Of a stretch of DNA of 64,000 bases, positions 9,615 to 17,982 are shown piece by piece. Within the stretch, counting starts at the first letter, position 1, and each line of letters starts with the position of its first letter. Position numbers and translations under genes: made by a program. The notes beneath the pieces were generated by a model. That model saw only the letters and a list, made by a program, of their open reading frames with translations, was not told the DNA's origin and did not search any database. The stretch lies in assembly GCF_002838765.1 (NCBI RefSeq), contig NZ_CP025120.1, forward strand, positions 2,108,001-2,172,000, read 5' to 3'. Source of the stretch: Kangiella profundi (GTDB taxonomy: Bacteria; Pseudomonadota; Gammaproteobacteria; Enterobacterales; Kangiellaceae).

Positions 9615-10430
9615 TTACAATATTTCTTCCTGCGCTTCTTGTTCTAACTTTGCTCGAGCAGCCGCCTCTTTCTTCCGCATTAATTTCTTTTGATATTTTG
9701 ACTGCACAATATCGCTGAGAACCATTACTGCGATAACGAAGTAGAAAGTTGCTTTATTCATAGGCTCAATTGGGTAGCCGAATAATAATAGATGAGATTT
9801 GTGACCGCCGTCTGCCAGCAACATAATACCGACCACAAGCAGAATAAATAGGCCTAACACTTCGAACATACGATTCTTTTGCAGGAATTGTGAAACCGTA
9901 TCCGCTAGCCAGATCATCAACACACCACTGAAGACAATAGCAATTGCCATCACCCAGAAGTTATCCGTTAATGCCATGGCACTTAAAATCGAATCGAAAG
10001 AGAACACCAAGTTCATCAGTACAATTAATGCAATAACTTTTGCTGCGGACTGTGGCTTACGCTCATGAGCTTCACCAATTTCCAGCGCCATCATGTGCCA
10101 GATTTCTTTGACTGCGGTGTACATGATAAAAATACCACCCAATAACACAATGATGCTTTCAAAGGTGAAGGTTGCTTCAATAAACCCAGTCCATGGAATG
10201 GTAAACAATTCGCCTTGAACATACTTAATTAGTTCAATGAGAACAAACAGCAGAACGATCCTAAGCGCAACTGCCAGTCCAATCCCTAAACGACGAACCT
10301 GTTTTTGTTTTTCCAGTGGAGCACGCTTGGATTCCAGTGAGATATAAAGCAGGTTGTCGAAGCCAAGCACTGCCTGTAAAACAATTAACATTCCCAGCGT
10401 GAGTAAATTTTCTATTGTAAATAAGTCCAT
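9615..10430 (-). CDS. TerC family integral membrane protein
   Basis: TerC/Alx-family membrane protein, 271 residues, with about seven helices. The two family motifs with conserved acidic residues are present: GFDNLLYISLES in helix 1-2 and FSFDSILSAMA near residue 145. TerC-like proteins are implicated in tellurite resistance, Mn2+ export or metal loading of secreted proteins; which applies here cannot be told. The C-terminal tail is Lys/Glu-rich and cytoplasmic. It lies 15 bases downstream of the HEAT-cyclophilin gene on the same strand, so the two are probably co-transcribed. Confidence 0.88.
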   Translation of the reverse strand: MDLFTIENLLTLGMLIVLQAVLGFDNLLYISLESKRAPLEKQKQVRRLGIGLAVALRIVLLFVLIELIKYVQGELFTIPWTGFIEATFTFESIIVLLGGIFIMYTAVKEIWHMMALEIGEAHERKPQSAAKVIALIVLMNLVFSFDSILSAMALTDNFWVMAIAIVFSGVLMIWLADTVSQFLQKNRMFEVLGLFILLVVGIMLLADGGHKSHLLLFGYPIEPMNKATFYFVIAVMVLSDIVQSKYQKKLMRKKEAAARAKLEQEAQEEIL

Positions 10431-10445
10431 AATTAGCCCTTTAAT

Positions 10446-12158
10446 TTATTTATTAATTTTTTCTGAAATTTCTGCCTTGAGAATCTGATCATTCTGCTCA
10501 AGTGACATCACAATGTCCATCCCCGCCACTACTTCACCAAACACGGTGTAGTTACTGTCAAGATGTAGATTTGGAGCTAGATTAAAAAAGAACTGCGCAC
10601 CACCCGTGTCTTTACCAGCGGTTGCCATACCAATAGTTCCTTTGCGATGCGACCGCTGGTTAAGCTCTTCACGAATACTGTAACCAACGCTGCCTGAGCC
10701 ATCACCATATTTGCTGCCTCCTTGCGCTACAAAATTTGGAATGACACGGTGGAAGTAGGTGTTGTCATAAAAGCCTGATTCAACTAAGCGAATAAAGTTG
10801 GTTGATGTATATGGTGTGTCAGTAAATAACTTGATGACAATATCACCTTTGGTGGTAACGATTTTTACCCTTGATGGCCCCTCGCTTAATGAGGAAGGTA
10901 GTTCGGTAGGCGTTGCTATCGGTTCGTTTTTTGGTTCCTGATAAGTATTCAAAGCTCGCTGTGCACCGATGCGAATAATCTCTTTATCACTCTCTGCAAG
11001 TTGCTTTAAAACCGGTGGCATATTCAGTTCCGAAAAATACTGAATCACTGCCCGCTGATGATTCGGGTCATCTGATTCCAACCATGCTTTCACGAGTTTC
11101 TGTACATCAGGTTGGGTTTTATCGTTTGTTGCGAGGAAGGCTTCAGACTGCACCCAGGTGTTGTCACTCTCGCGCAAAGTTTTCAAAGTCTGAGGTGTCA
11201 TCCAGCGGCGACCAGATTGTAGTACCGTTACCTGCAATGCTGGATTATCTGCTAACGCTAATTCATTCAGCGCCTGAATCTGTTCGGTGCTTGTCAGTGT
11301 TCTAATTCCGAGCGCCTGAGCCACAGCAATTTGTATCGCTAAATTGTCACTGCGGACCTTTTCCCAAAGAAACGGTGTAATCTCTTTTTGTCCAAGCCGT
11401 GACAAAGCCCGAATTACAAAGGCCTGAGTTGCACTGTTCAATGAGGCATTCTTTTCTCTCAATAAGGCAATAACATCTGGAACCTGCGGGTCTCTTAGTA
11501 AAGGAACTCTCGCTAACAAAAAGCTCGCCATTAATGCAGTGTCTTCCTCATCTAATCGCTCAATCACCCGAGCAACTTCAATTTCAGTATCGCCCGTTAA
11601 CAGATGACGATGGAACACTGACATAATTCCTAGTCCCTGCATCGCGGCGTTAGCAACCTCTGGCTCGTCAGTTTCTTCAATCAACCTGGCCAGGGTTGGA
11701 ACCGATTGCTCCCCCCCCAGATTACCAATGGCCAGCACCATGGCAACTCTAACCTTGTTGTTCTTTTCTTGGCCCAGTCGCTCAATCAAATTAGCCGTTG
11801 CAGGTTTATGCAAACCGATACCTAAAGCAAAGGCAGCAGTTTCCCGAACGCTGTCTTGAGAATGATCAAGCGAAGGCAAAATAAGCTCACTGGCCTGCTC
11901 CCCGCCAATTCGTCCGAGATTAATCAAGGCTAGCTCCACGGTCTCAAGGTTGTCGCAAGCCAATGCCTTGTTGAAAGCAGACTCATTGATTTGACGCATA
12001 TCTGCCAACCGATAGAGTACCGCTGATTCAACACAGGGTGGCGATTTAGGGGTCAAAGCACTACAACTGGCCAAAAACACAGTGAAAAAGGCGAGTGTTA
12101 GCGGTTTTGCGAGCTTGCTACGGTGGCTTAGTCTAGTGAGGCAATGTAAAATGCGCAT
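10446..12158 (-). CDS. HEAT-repeat / cyclophilin-type peptidyl-prolyl isomerase lipoprotein
   Basis: 570 residues. The N-terminus carries a lipoprotein signal ending in a lipobox (FLASC, then SALTP). Residues about 55-395 form HEAT-like alpha-helical repeats (for example SVRETAAFALGIGLHKPATANLIERLG). Residues about 425-565 are a cyclophilin domain with YFHRVIPNFVAQGG and GGAQFFFNLAPNLHLDSNYTVFG, including the catalytic Arg and the QFF core. It would be a cell-envelope prolyl isomerase with a protein-binding scaffold. ATG at 12158 is preferred over TTG at 12170; AGGA lies 12 bases before it. The start faces ettA across 27 bases. The fusion of these two domains is uncommon. Confidence 0.85.
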   Translation of the reverse strand: MRILHCLTRLSHRSKLAKPLTLAFFTVFLASCSALTPKSPPCVESAVLYRLADMRQINESAFNKALACDNLETVELALINLGRIGGEQASELILPSLDHSQDSVRETAAFALGIGLHKPATANLIERLGQEKNNKVRVAMVLAIGNLGGEQSVPTLARLIEETDEPEVANAAMQGLGIMSVFHRHLLTGDTEIEVARVIERLDEEDTALMASFLLARVPLLRDPQVPDVIALLREKNASLNSATQAFVIRALSRLGQKEITPFLWEKVRSDNLAIQIAVAQALGIRTLTSTEQIQALNELALADNPALQVTVLQSGRRWMTPQTLKTLRESDNTWVQSEAFLATNDKTQPDVQKLVKAWLESDDPNHQRAVIQYFSELNMPPVLKQLAESDKEIIRIGAQRALNTYQEPKNEPIATPTELPSSLSEGPSRVKIVTTKGDIVIKLFTDTPYTSTNFIRLVESGFYDNTYFHRVIPNFVAQGGSKYGDGSGSVGYSIREELNQRSHRKGTIGMATAGKDTGGAQFFFNLAPNLHLDSNYTVFGEVVAGMDIVMSLEQNDQILKAEISEKINK

Positions 12159-12185
12159 AACTTTGATCAATCCTTTTGTATTTCA

Positions 12186-13853
12186 ATGGCTCAATATATT
12201 TATACGATGAATCGTGTGGGCAAGATTGTCCCGCCGAATAAAACTATTCTAAAAGATATTTCCCTATCATTCTTCCCTGGCGCCAAAATTGGTGTGTTAG
12301 GTCTTAATGGCGCGGGTAAATCGACTTTATTACGAATCATGGCTGGTGTCGACACCGATATCGAAGGTGAAGCGCGCCCTCAGCCTGGCATCAAAATAGG
12401 TTACCTGCCACAGGAACCGCAACTTGATGACAGCAAAACCGTTCGCGAAGTAGTTGAAGAGGCAGTATCTCATGTAAAAGAAGCTTTGGCTGAGCTTGAT
12501 CAGGTTTACGCAGCCTATGCCGATGCGGATGCCGACTTTGATGCACTGGCTAAACGCCAGGGCGAGTTGGAAGCCATTATTCAGGCGGCCGACGGTCATA
12601 ACCTTGAAAATGCTCTTGAGCGTGCCGCCGAAGCACTTCGTCTTCCACCTTGGGATGCGGAAGTGAAAAACTTGTCCGGGGGTGAACGTCGCCGTGTAGC
12701 TATCTGTCGTCTATTGCTTGAACATCCGGACATGCTATTGCTGGATGAGCCAACCAACCACCTTGATGCAGAATCAGTGGCCTGGCTTGAGCGCTTCCTG
12801 GTCGATTACAAAGGCACAGTGGTAGCCATTACCCACGACCGCTACTTCCTAGACAATGCAGCAGGCTGGATTCTTGAACTTGACCGCGGTTACGGTATTC
12901 CATGGGAAGGCAACTACTCTTCATGGCTGGAGCAAAAAGCAGCTCGTCTGGAAATTGAAGAAAAGCAGGAGCAGGCTCGCCAGAAAACCATGAAAGAAGA
13001 ATTGGAGTGGGTTCGCTCTAATGCCAAAGGCCGTCAGGCAAAGTCAAAAGCCCGTATGGCGCGCTTTGAAGAACTATCCAGCAAAGAATATCAGCAGCGT
13101 AATGAAACTAAGGAATTGTATATTCCACCAGGCCCACGCCTGGGTACTCAGGTCATTACCGCTAAGGGCCTGACTAAAGCCTTTGGCGACAAACTGCTTT
13201 ATAACGATCTCAACTTCAACTTACCGCAAGGTGGCATTGTTGGTGTAATCGGTCCAAACGGTGCCGGTAAATCAACTATGTTTAAATTGATCACTGGTCA
13301 GGAAACACCGGATTCAGGTGAGTTAATTGTTGGTGAAACGGTGGAGTTATCTTACGTTGATCAGAGCCGTGATTCACTGGATGACAGCAAAACTGTTTGG
13401 GAAGAAATTTCTGACGGCCTCGATTTGATTACAGTTGGAAACTACACCACTCCATCGCGCGCCTATGTTGGACGATTCAACTTTAGAGGTACCGATCAAC
13501 AAAAACGTATCGGACAACTATCAGGGGGTGAGCGTAACCGTGTGCACCTGGCGAAACTTCTTAAAAGTGGCGGCAATGTTCTGTTGCTGGATGAGCCAAC
13601 AAACGACCTTGATGTTGAAACCTTACGTGCACTGGAAGATGCTCTATTAGCATTCCCTGGTTGTGCGGTTGTAATCTCGCATGACCGTTGGTTCCTTGAC
13701 CGTGTTGCCACACATATTCTTGCCTTTGAGGGTGATAGTGAAACCGTTTGGTTCGAAGGTAACTACCAGGAATATGAAGCCGATCGCAAACGCCGACTTG
13801 GCGCAGAAGCTGATCAACCGCATCGTATTAAGTATCGTAAGATCTCAAAATAG
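12186..13853 (+). CDS. ettA: Energy-dependent translational throttle protein EttA (ABC-F ATPase)
   Basis: ABC-F protein, 555 residues, the same length as E. coli EttA. EttA binds the ribosomal E site and gates the first peptide bond according to the ADP/ATP ratio. There are two ABC domains with no membrane part: Walker A GLNGAGKST (residues 39-47) and GPNGAGKST (about 356-364), signatures LSGGERRR and LSGGERNR, and Walker B LLLDEPTNHLD and LLLDEPTNDLD. The inter-domain linker is charged and arm-like (about 240-325). It is divergent from the cyclophilin gene. Confidence 0.97.
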   Translation: MAQYIYTMNRVGKIVPPNKTILKDISLSFFPGAKIGVLGLNGAGKSTLLRIMAGVDTDIEGEARPQPGIKIGYLPQEPQLDDSKTVREVVEEAVSHVKEALAELDQVYAAYADADADFDALAKRQGELEAIIQAADGHNLENALERAAEALRLPPWDAEVKNLSGGERRRVAICRLLLEHPDMLLLDEPTNHLDAESVAWLERFLVDYKGTVVAITHDRYFLDNAAGWILELDRGYGIPWEGNYSSWLEQKAARLEIEEKQEQARQKTMKEELEWVRSNAKGRQAKSKARMARFEELSSKEYQQRNETKELYIPPGPRLGTQVITAKGLTKAFGDKLLYNDLNFNLPQGGIVGVIGPNGAGKSTMFKLITGQETPDSGELIVGETVELSYVDQSRDSLDDSKTVWEEISDGLDLITVGNYTTPSRAYVGRFNFRGTDQQKRIGQLSGGERNRVHLAKLLKSGGNVLLLDEPTNDLDVETLRALEDALLAFPGCAVVISHDRWFLDRVATHILAFEGDSETVWFEGNYQEYEADRKRRLGAEADQPHRIKYRKISK

Positions 13854-13920
13854 TGCCAAGCTTATTAATTTAACAAGAACTTCCAACAAATAAAGAAGTT
13901 ACAGGTAAGTGCTCTTTACT

Positions 13921-14330
13921 ACCCTTTTGATTGAGCTGAGTAGTAGACAAGGCATAGCAATTCAAAACAGGACGTTTTGAATAGTAAAATTCGGGCAGGT
14001 GACCGAAGGAAATCCCTTTAGGGAGATGGAACGTATTTTACGGTACCCAAGGGGGCAGACCCTGCGTTAAGTGGCTTGGTGGATACGAAGGAAGTTGAAC
14101 GAAGTGAAACCTCAATCACGGGGTGGTCTTCTTTTATGAAGTACATCCCTGTACTTCACCTTGCAGGCTAGCTTCGCTATTCAAAATCGTTCCAGACGAT
14201 TTTGTGGTTACTTAAGGCAAGACAAATTTGTCTGGAACAAATTTGAACAGTGGAGTGAAGCGACGCTGGCTTCAGCAGAATACAAGGATGTATTCTGTAA
14301 AAGTAACTCGCTGAGTAGCGAAACCACAAT
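13921..14330 (+). repeat. Modular intergenic repeat, copy A (long form)
   Basis: No gene is visible between 13854 and 14505. This stretch shares blocks in the same order with 41318-41545: CATAGCAATTCAAAA, GTTTTGAATAGTAAAAT, GATGGAACGTATTTTACGGT, GAAACCTCAATCACGGGGTG, and an end block AAAGTAA(C/T)TCGC. Relative to copy B it carries two short insertions (near 14000-14030 and 14045-14065) and a roughly 145-bp palindrome-rich interior. It behaves like a dispersed, non-coding, modular repeat. Confidence 0.75.
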
Positions 14331-14374
14331 ATAAAGCGTAAAAGTCACTGGATACCGCGGTCAAGCCGCGGTAT
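14137..14374. repeat. Cluster of five short palindromes
   Basis: Perfect inverted repeats occur at 14137-14158 (arms TGAAGTACA, loop TCCC), 14182-14204 (CAAAATCGT, loop TCCAG), 14220-14233 (AGACAAATTTGTCT, no loop), 14276-14297 (CAGAATACA, loop AGGA) and 14352-14374 (ATACCGCGG, loop TCAAG). A further hairpin with an AGGAC loop lies at 13961-13981. Stems differ while three of the loops keep GGA or its complement. The last one resembles the common dispersed CTGGATACC...GGTATGACA palindromes of proteobacteria. Confidence 0.7.
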
Positions 14375-14505
14375 GACAGATAATGAATTTTGGTACTTCC
14401 AATAAGAATTAAGCAAAGCGCTATACACTACAAATTCCCTTAGACAAGCCAAAAGCCATCTGCTACTTTAGAATTATCATAACGTAATGATTCAGGACTA
14501 AACTG

Positions 14506-14898
14506 GTGTCAGAACAGGACCGACGCAACTTTTCACGCATTGAATACAATGCCAAAGTATTAATTGAGCAGGGAGAGCACAAATCAGTGGGCTCTGTCAT
14601 TGAACTGTCTTTGAATGGTGTTTTAATAGACTCGAAGTCAAAACTGGACGTTACGCAGCCTGTTGACATTCAAATCATCATTGACGAATTTTCTCCAGCC
14701 ATACATCAAAAAGCTGAAATTGTTCATCATCAGGATCAGCAATATGGGCTTAAAACTTTAGAGATCGATATAGACAGCATGCTACAGCTTAGAACTATCA
14801 TCAGCATGCACAATGACGATCCTGATGATATTCACAGAGAATCAAAAGCACTCTGGGAAATTAAAGTCGAAGAAAAAGATAGTGAAATAAAAAACTAG
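14506..14898 (+). CDS. PilZ-domain protein
   Basis: 130 residues with a single PilZ domain, the usual c-di-GMP receptor fold. The arginine motif is RxxxR at residues 7-11 (RNFSR) in the flexible N-terminus. The second motif reads ELSLNG (33-38), where the usual D/N of (D/N)xSxxG is Glu, so ligand binding may be altered. It starts with GTG at 14506, eight bases after AGGA. It ends two bases from the convergent TrmB-like gene. Its target process is not shown by the context. Confidence 0.85.
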   Translation: MSEQDRRNFSRIEYNAKVLIEQGEHKSVGSVIELSLNGVLIDSKSKLDVTQPVDIQIIIDEFSPAIHQKAEIVHHQDQQYGLKTLEIDIDSMLQLRTIISMHNDDPDDIHRESKALWEIKVEEKDSEIKN

Positions 14899-14900
14899 CC

Positions 14901-15524
14901 TTACTCTTTAACCCAATCATCAAATCGAGTTTGATATCCTTCTGGCTTGATTAAATCCATCTGCCAACAGGTCTCGCCTCTAGCCAAATACTTGACTTCA
15001 AAATGAGTTCGCTGAGAACTCTTATCTACTGCAAACACACTTGGCTCTAATTGCCACTGATTTCTGGCCAACTGTTCGGCCTCCTCAATGTATGACTGAA
15101 TGTTTGTTGCCAATACCAATTTGGCTTTGTCCTGCATTCTTGAAAGTAAAAATTCAAAAAAAGGCATATTCAACCAGCGCTGGCTGGGATTTTTTGGTTC
15201 CGGATTGGGATACAGCAAAAAAACACCTGCAAGAGATTTGGGCTCTAGTGCATGCACCACCCAGGGAATGGCATCGGCATGAACAGCCTTTAAATTGTTT
15301 AAAGACAACTGCTCAGCTTTTTCGGCAAAGTCATTAAACTTATTTCGAGTTCGTTCAATCGCAATCAAATGCTTATTCGGATTATCCTGCGCAAACATCA
15401 GCGCGTGCTTGCCTCTACCTGCACCAATTTCTAGATATTGGGGTGATTCTATTTGTGGTTTAACAAATCCCCGAGGAGCAAATAGTTTTTCTGGCTTGAA
15501 CTGGCGTAAATTGACATCCGTCAT
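14901..15524 (-). CDS. TrmB-like SAM-dependent methyltransferase (divergent)
   Basis: 207 residues. The SAM-binding motif I is YLEIGAGRGKHALMFA (30-45), followed by the acidic end of beta-2 in IAIERTRNK. The region LLYPNPEPKNPSQRW occupies the place of TrmB's FPDPWHKxRHxKRR, and the C-terminal SSQRTHFEVKYLARG resembles TrmB's TxFExxxxxxG. The overall fold points to the tRNA m7G46 methyltransferase family, but the catalytic-loop residues differ. It may be a paralogue with another RNA substrate, so I give no gene symbol. Confidence 0.7.
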   Translation of the reverse strand: MTDVNLRQFKPEKLFAPRGFVKPQIESPQYLEIGAGRGKHALMFAQDNPNKHLIAIERTRNKFNDFAEKAEQLSLNNLKAVHADAIPWVVHALEPKSLAGVFLLYPNPEPKNPSQRWLNMPFFEFLLSRMQDKAKLVLATNIQSYIEEAEQLARNQWQLEPSVFAVDKSSQRTHFEVKYLARGETCWQMDLIKPEGYQTRFDDWVKE

Positions 15525-15612
15525 AATATATTAAGTTTTTCTGATGTTAGCTTTAAGATGAGCTTTCCAAGCGGTAGTATAAAGCGTTATCAGAAACGGT
15601 AAAGGAAACACC

Positions 15613-16194
15613 ATGAAAAAAGTTTTAATCATTCTCGTTGTATTGTTGGTAGTCGCAGGTGCGGGCTACTACGCGTGGCAAGAGTACCAAAAAGCAAAAA
15701 TGCAGCAATGGGAAGAAAAAGCACAGCTGGCCGAAGCAACACTTAAGCCCATTAAAATACAATTTAAAGAAACCTTGATGAATGGCATGCAGCAAGGCGT
15801 CGTTGAAGCGATAAATTATTGCAATCTAGAAGCGCCAGAAATCGCTGCAAAAGTGCCTGCCGGTGTCGAGGTGGGACGAACTAGCCATAAAGTACGTAAT
15901 CCAGACAATGAACCTTCCGAATTATTAAAGGGTCCTCTCGGTTATTACCTTGATCAGGAAAGCAATGGAAACAAAGCTGGTGGTAATATTACTCAGCTTC
16001 CCAGCGGTGAATGGCTTTACGTTGAGCCTATCTATACTCAGGCAGTTTGCCTTGCCTGTCATGGGCCAAACATTGCTCCTGAAGTGCAAGCGGCAATCAA
16101 TGAAAAATACCCTAACGATCAGGCCACAGGATTTAAAGAAGGTGAACTGCGAGGAATGTTCTGGCTTAAATTAGCAGAAGATTTTGGCGAGTAG
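15613..16194 (+). CDS. Membrane-anchored haem-binding DUF3365 (Tll0287-like) protein
   Basis: 193 residues. An uncleaved N-terminal helix (residues 4-22) anchors a periplasmic domain of the DUF3365/Tll0287-like family. One c-type haem motif, CLACH, is at 146-150, so haem should be attached by the Ccm system. Family members occur as stand-alone proteins or as sensory input domains; a redox or gas-sensing role is inferred. AAAGGA precedes the ATG. A 10-bp stem-loop separates its end from the converging radA. Confidence 0.82.
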   Translation: MKKVLIILVVLLVVAGAGYYAWQEYQKAKMQQWEEKAQLAEATLKPIKIQFKETLMNGMQQGVVEAINYCNLEAPEIAAKVPAGVEVGRTSHKVRNPDNEPSELLKGPLGYYLDQESNGNKAGGNITQLPSGEWLYVEPIYTQAVCLACHGPNIAPEVQAAINEKYPNDQATGFKEGELRGMFWLKLAEDFGE

Positions 16195-16196
16195 CC

Positions 16197-16235
16197 ATTG
16201 AGTGACCCGCATTGCTATTGCGATAGTCACTCAAT
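16197..16235. terminator. Stem-loop between DUF3365 gene and radA
   Basis: ATTGAGTGAC at 16197-16206 pairs perfectly with GTCACTCAAT at 16226-16235 around a 19-base loop. It begins two bases after the DUF3365 stop and sits between convergent genes. T-runs are short, so strength is uncertain. Confidence 0.55.
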
Positions 16236-16255
16236 CTAAAGACTTTAAAGACTTG

Positions 16256-17623
16256 CTAGATCAGTTGAATGAACTGAGCCATTCGACTGACACCTATAAC
16301 CTCCATGCCATCAAAGGGTTTTGGAGGTTTATTACCCTCAGGAACGATTGCTCGTTTAAAACCATGCTTAGCTGCTTCCTTTAAGCGCTCCTGACCATTG
16401 GGCACCGGACGAATTTCACCCGCCAAACCAATTTCGCCAAAGATGACGGTATGCTCTTCCAGCGGACGGTTCCGTAAACTAGAAATGATCGATGCCACTA
16501 ACGCCAAGTCGGAGCTGGTTTCCATAACCCTGACACCACCTACCACGTTGGCAAACACATCCTGATCATAAGTTGCAATTCCGGCGTGACGATTGAGCAC
16601 CGCCAGTAACATGGCAATTCGCTGGTGATCGAGACCCACTGCGATACGGCGTGGTTGAGGTGCATGCGAAGTATCTACCAGCGCCTGAATCTCCACCAAC
16701 ATAGGTCGTGTACCCTCCCAGGTTGCCATCACCGCACTTCCAGCCACAGGGTCTTGGTATTTGGATAAAAAGATCGCGGAAGGATTTTTGACTTGTTTCA
16801 AACCTTCGTCGGTCATGGCAAATACACCCAGCTCATTAACCGCACCAAAACGATTTTTTACAGCACGTAGTAGTCTCAAGCGTCCATCTCGCTCGCCTTC
16901 AAAATAGAGAACTGCATCTACCATGTGCTCAAGTACACGCGGTCCAGCCAAAGCACCATCTTTAGTTACATGACCCACAACTAATAACGTAATTCCGGTT
17001 TGCTTGGCAAAGCGCACCAATTGAGCAGCACTTTCACGCACCTGAGCAACACCGCCTGGCGCTGACTGCAACATTTCAGTGTAGATAGTCTGAATGGAAT
17101 CAACCACCATGACTTTCGGCTTTTGCATCAAGGCTTGCGTGGTAATTTGTTCCACCTGTGTTTCGGTCAGCAATGAAAAATCACCGGTCGCCAGTCCCAA
17201 ACGTTGAGCTCGCATGGTTACCTGCTGCAACGACTCCTCACCGGTCACATATAAAACCGATTCAGTTTCGCTGATTTTGCATAGACTCTGTAACAGTATG
17301 GTTGATTTACCAATTCCCGGATCACCGCCCATCAGAACTACCGAGCCAGGTACTAAACCACCGCCCAGTACCCGATCAAGTTCAGATAAACCCGATGACA
17401 TGCGCGGTAGCTCAGACAGATCCACCTTGTCCATCTTAACCACTTTGGAATCCTGTCCAGCATAACCAGTAAACCGCGAGCTTTTAGCAGTGCTGCTGGT
17501 TTTTTTGGCATCCACTTGCTCTACCATGGAATTCCATGCTTTACATGCGCCACATTGCCCTGCCCATTGCGGAGTTTCAGAGCCGCACTCTTGGCAAACA
17601 TATATTGTTTTTACTTTTCCCAT
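16256..17623 (-). CDS. radA: DNA repair protein RadA
   Basis: RadA/Sms, 455 residues, a RecA-like helicase that extends recombination intermediates. In order: a four-cysteine zinc finger (C10, C13, C24, C27), a RecA-like ATPase with Walker A GGDPGIGKST (99-108), the diagnostic KNRFG motif (VKNRFGAVNELGVF) and a C-terminal Lon-protease-like domain without catalytic residues (LRNRPLEEHTVIFGEIGLAGEIRPV). No close same-strand neighbour is present, and the leader region is shared with the DAHP synthase gene. Confidence 0.97.
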   Translation of the reverse strand: MGKVKTIYVCQECGSETPQWAGQCGACKAWNSMVEQVDAKKTSSTAKSSRFTGYAGQDSKVVKMDKVDLSELPRMSSGLSELDRVLGGGLVPGSVVLMGGDPGIGKSTILLQSLCKISETESVLYVTGEESLQQVTMRAQRLGLATGDFSLLTETQVEQITTQALMQKPKVMVVDSIQTIYTEMLQSAPGGVAQVRESAAQLVRFAKQTGITLLVVGHVTKDGALAGPRVLEHMVDAVLYFEGERDGRLRLLRAVKNRFGAVNELGVFAMTDEGLKQVKNPSAIFLSKYQDPVAGSAVMATWEGTRPMLVEIQALVDTSHAPQPRRIAVGLDHQRIAMLLAVLNRHAGIATYDQDVFANVVGGVRVMETSSDLALVASIISSLRNRPLEEHTVIFGEIGLAGEIRPVPNGQERLKEAAKHGFKRAIVPEGNKPPKPFDGMEVIGVSRMAQFIQLI

Positions 17624-17982
17624 AATTACCTTACTTTCAAACGTTCTGAGCGTCTGCCTGACTTTGTTAGAATGTGCTTAGTTGTCAGTCATTTATTTTT
17701 TATAAACTTCCTCCAACACGCACATTCTGCCGCGTCAGACAATTGCTCAGTCCGTTTTCTTATTGATGTGCCGGTTTTGCCTTGATTAGCGTTATCTCAA
17801 CTTTTCTACCGTTGTACTTTTTGCTTGGTTTAATTTTCAGCTGAAATGATCACTGATCATTGCGATAAACAATGTCGTATATCATTGCTATTTTCAGATT
17901 ATCATCCGAATCACGCTTCTATTCGCCAGCGCCTATCTTATGAGATAGAATAGCTTTATTGAAGCAGATATCTGAATAAATC
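17624..17982. other. Gene-free divergent region between radA and DAHP synthase
   Basis: These 359 bases hold no ORF, RNA gene or strong palindrome that I can support. They must carry the promoters of radA (minus) and the DAHP synthase gene (plus). I did not find a convincing TyrR or TrpR operator. Confidence 0.6.

Noticed and set aside
10431..10445. yybP-ykoY manganese riboswitch before terC
   Set aside because: Only 15 bases separate terC from the upstream gene, so there is no room for the aptamer.
13854..14505. CRISPR-like array of short repeats
   Set aside because: The palindromes differ in sequence and spacing; there is no constant repeat and no cas gene.
16202..16384. 60-codon open frame after the DUF3365 gene
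   Set aside because: It runs through the stem-loop and antisense to radA, lacks a ribosome-binding site and has no recognisable features.
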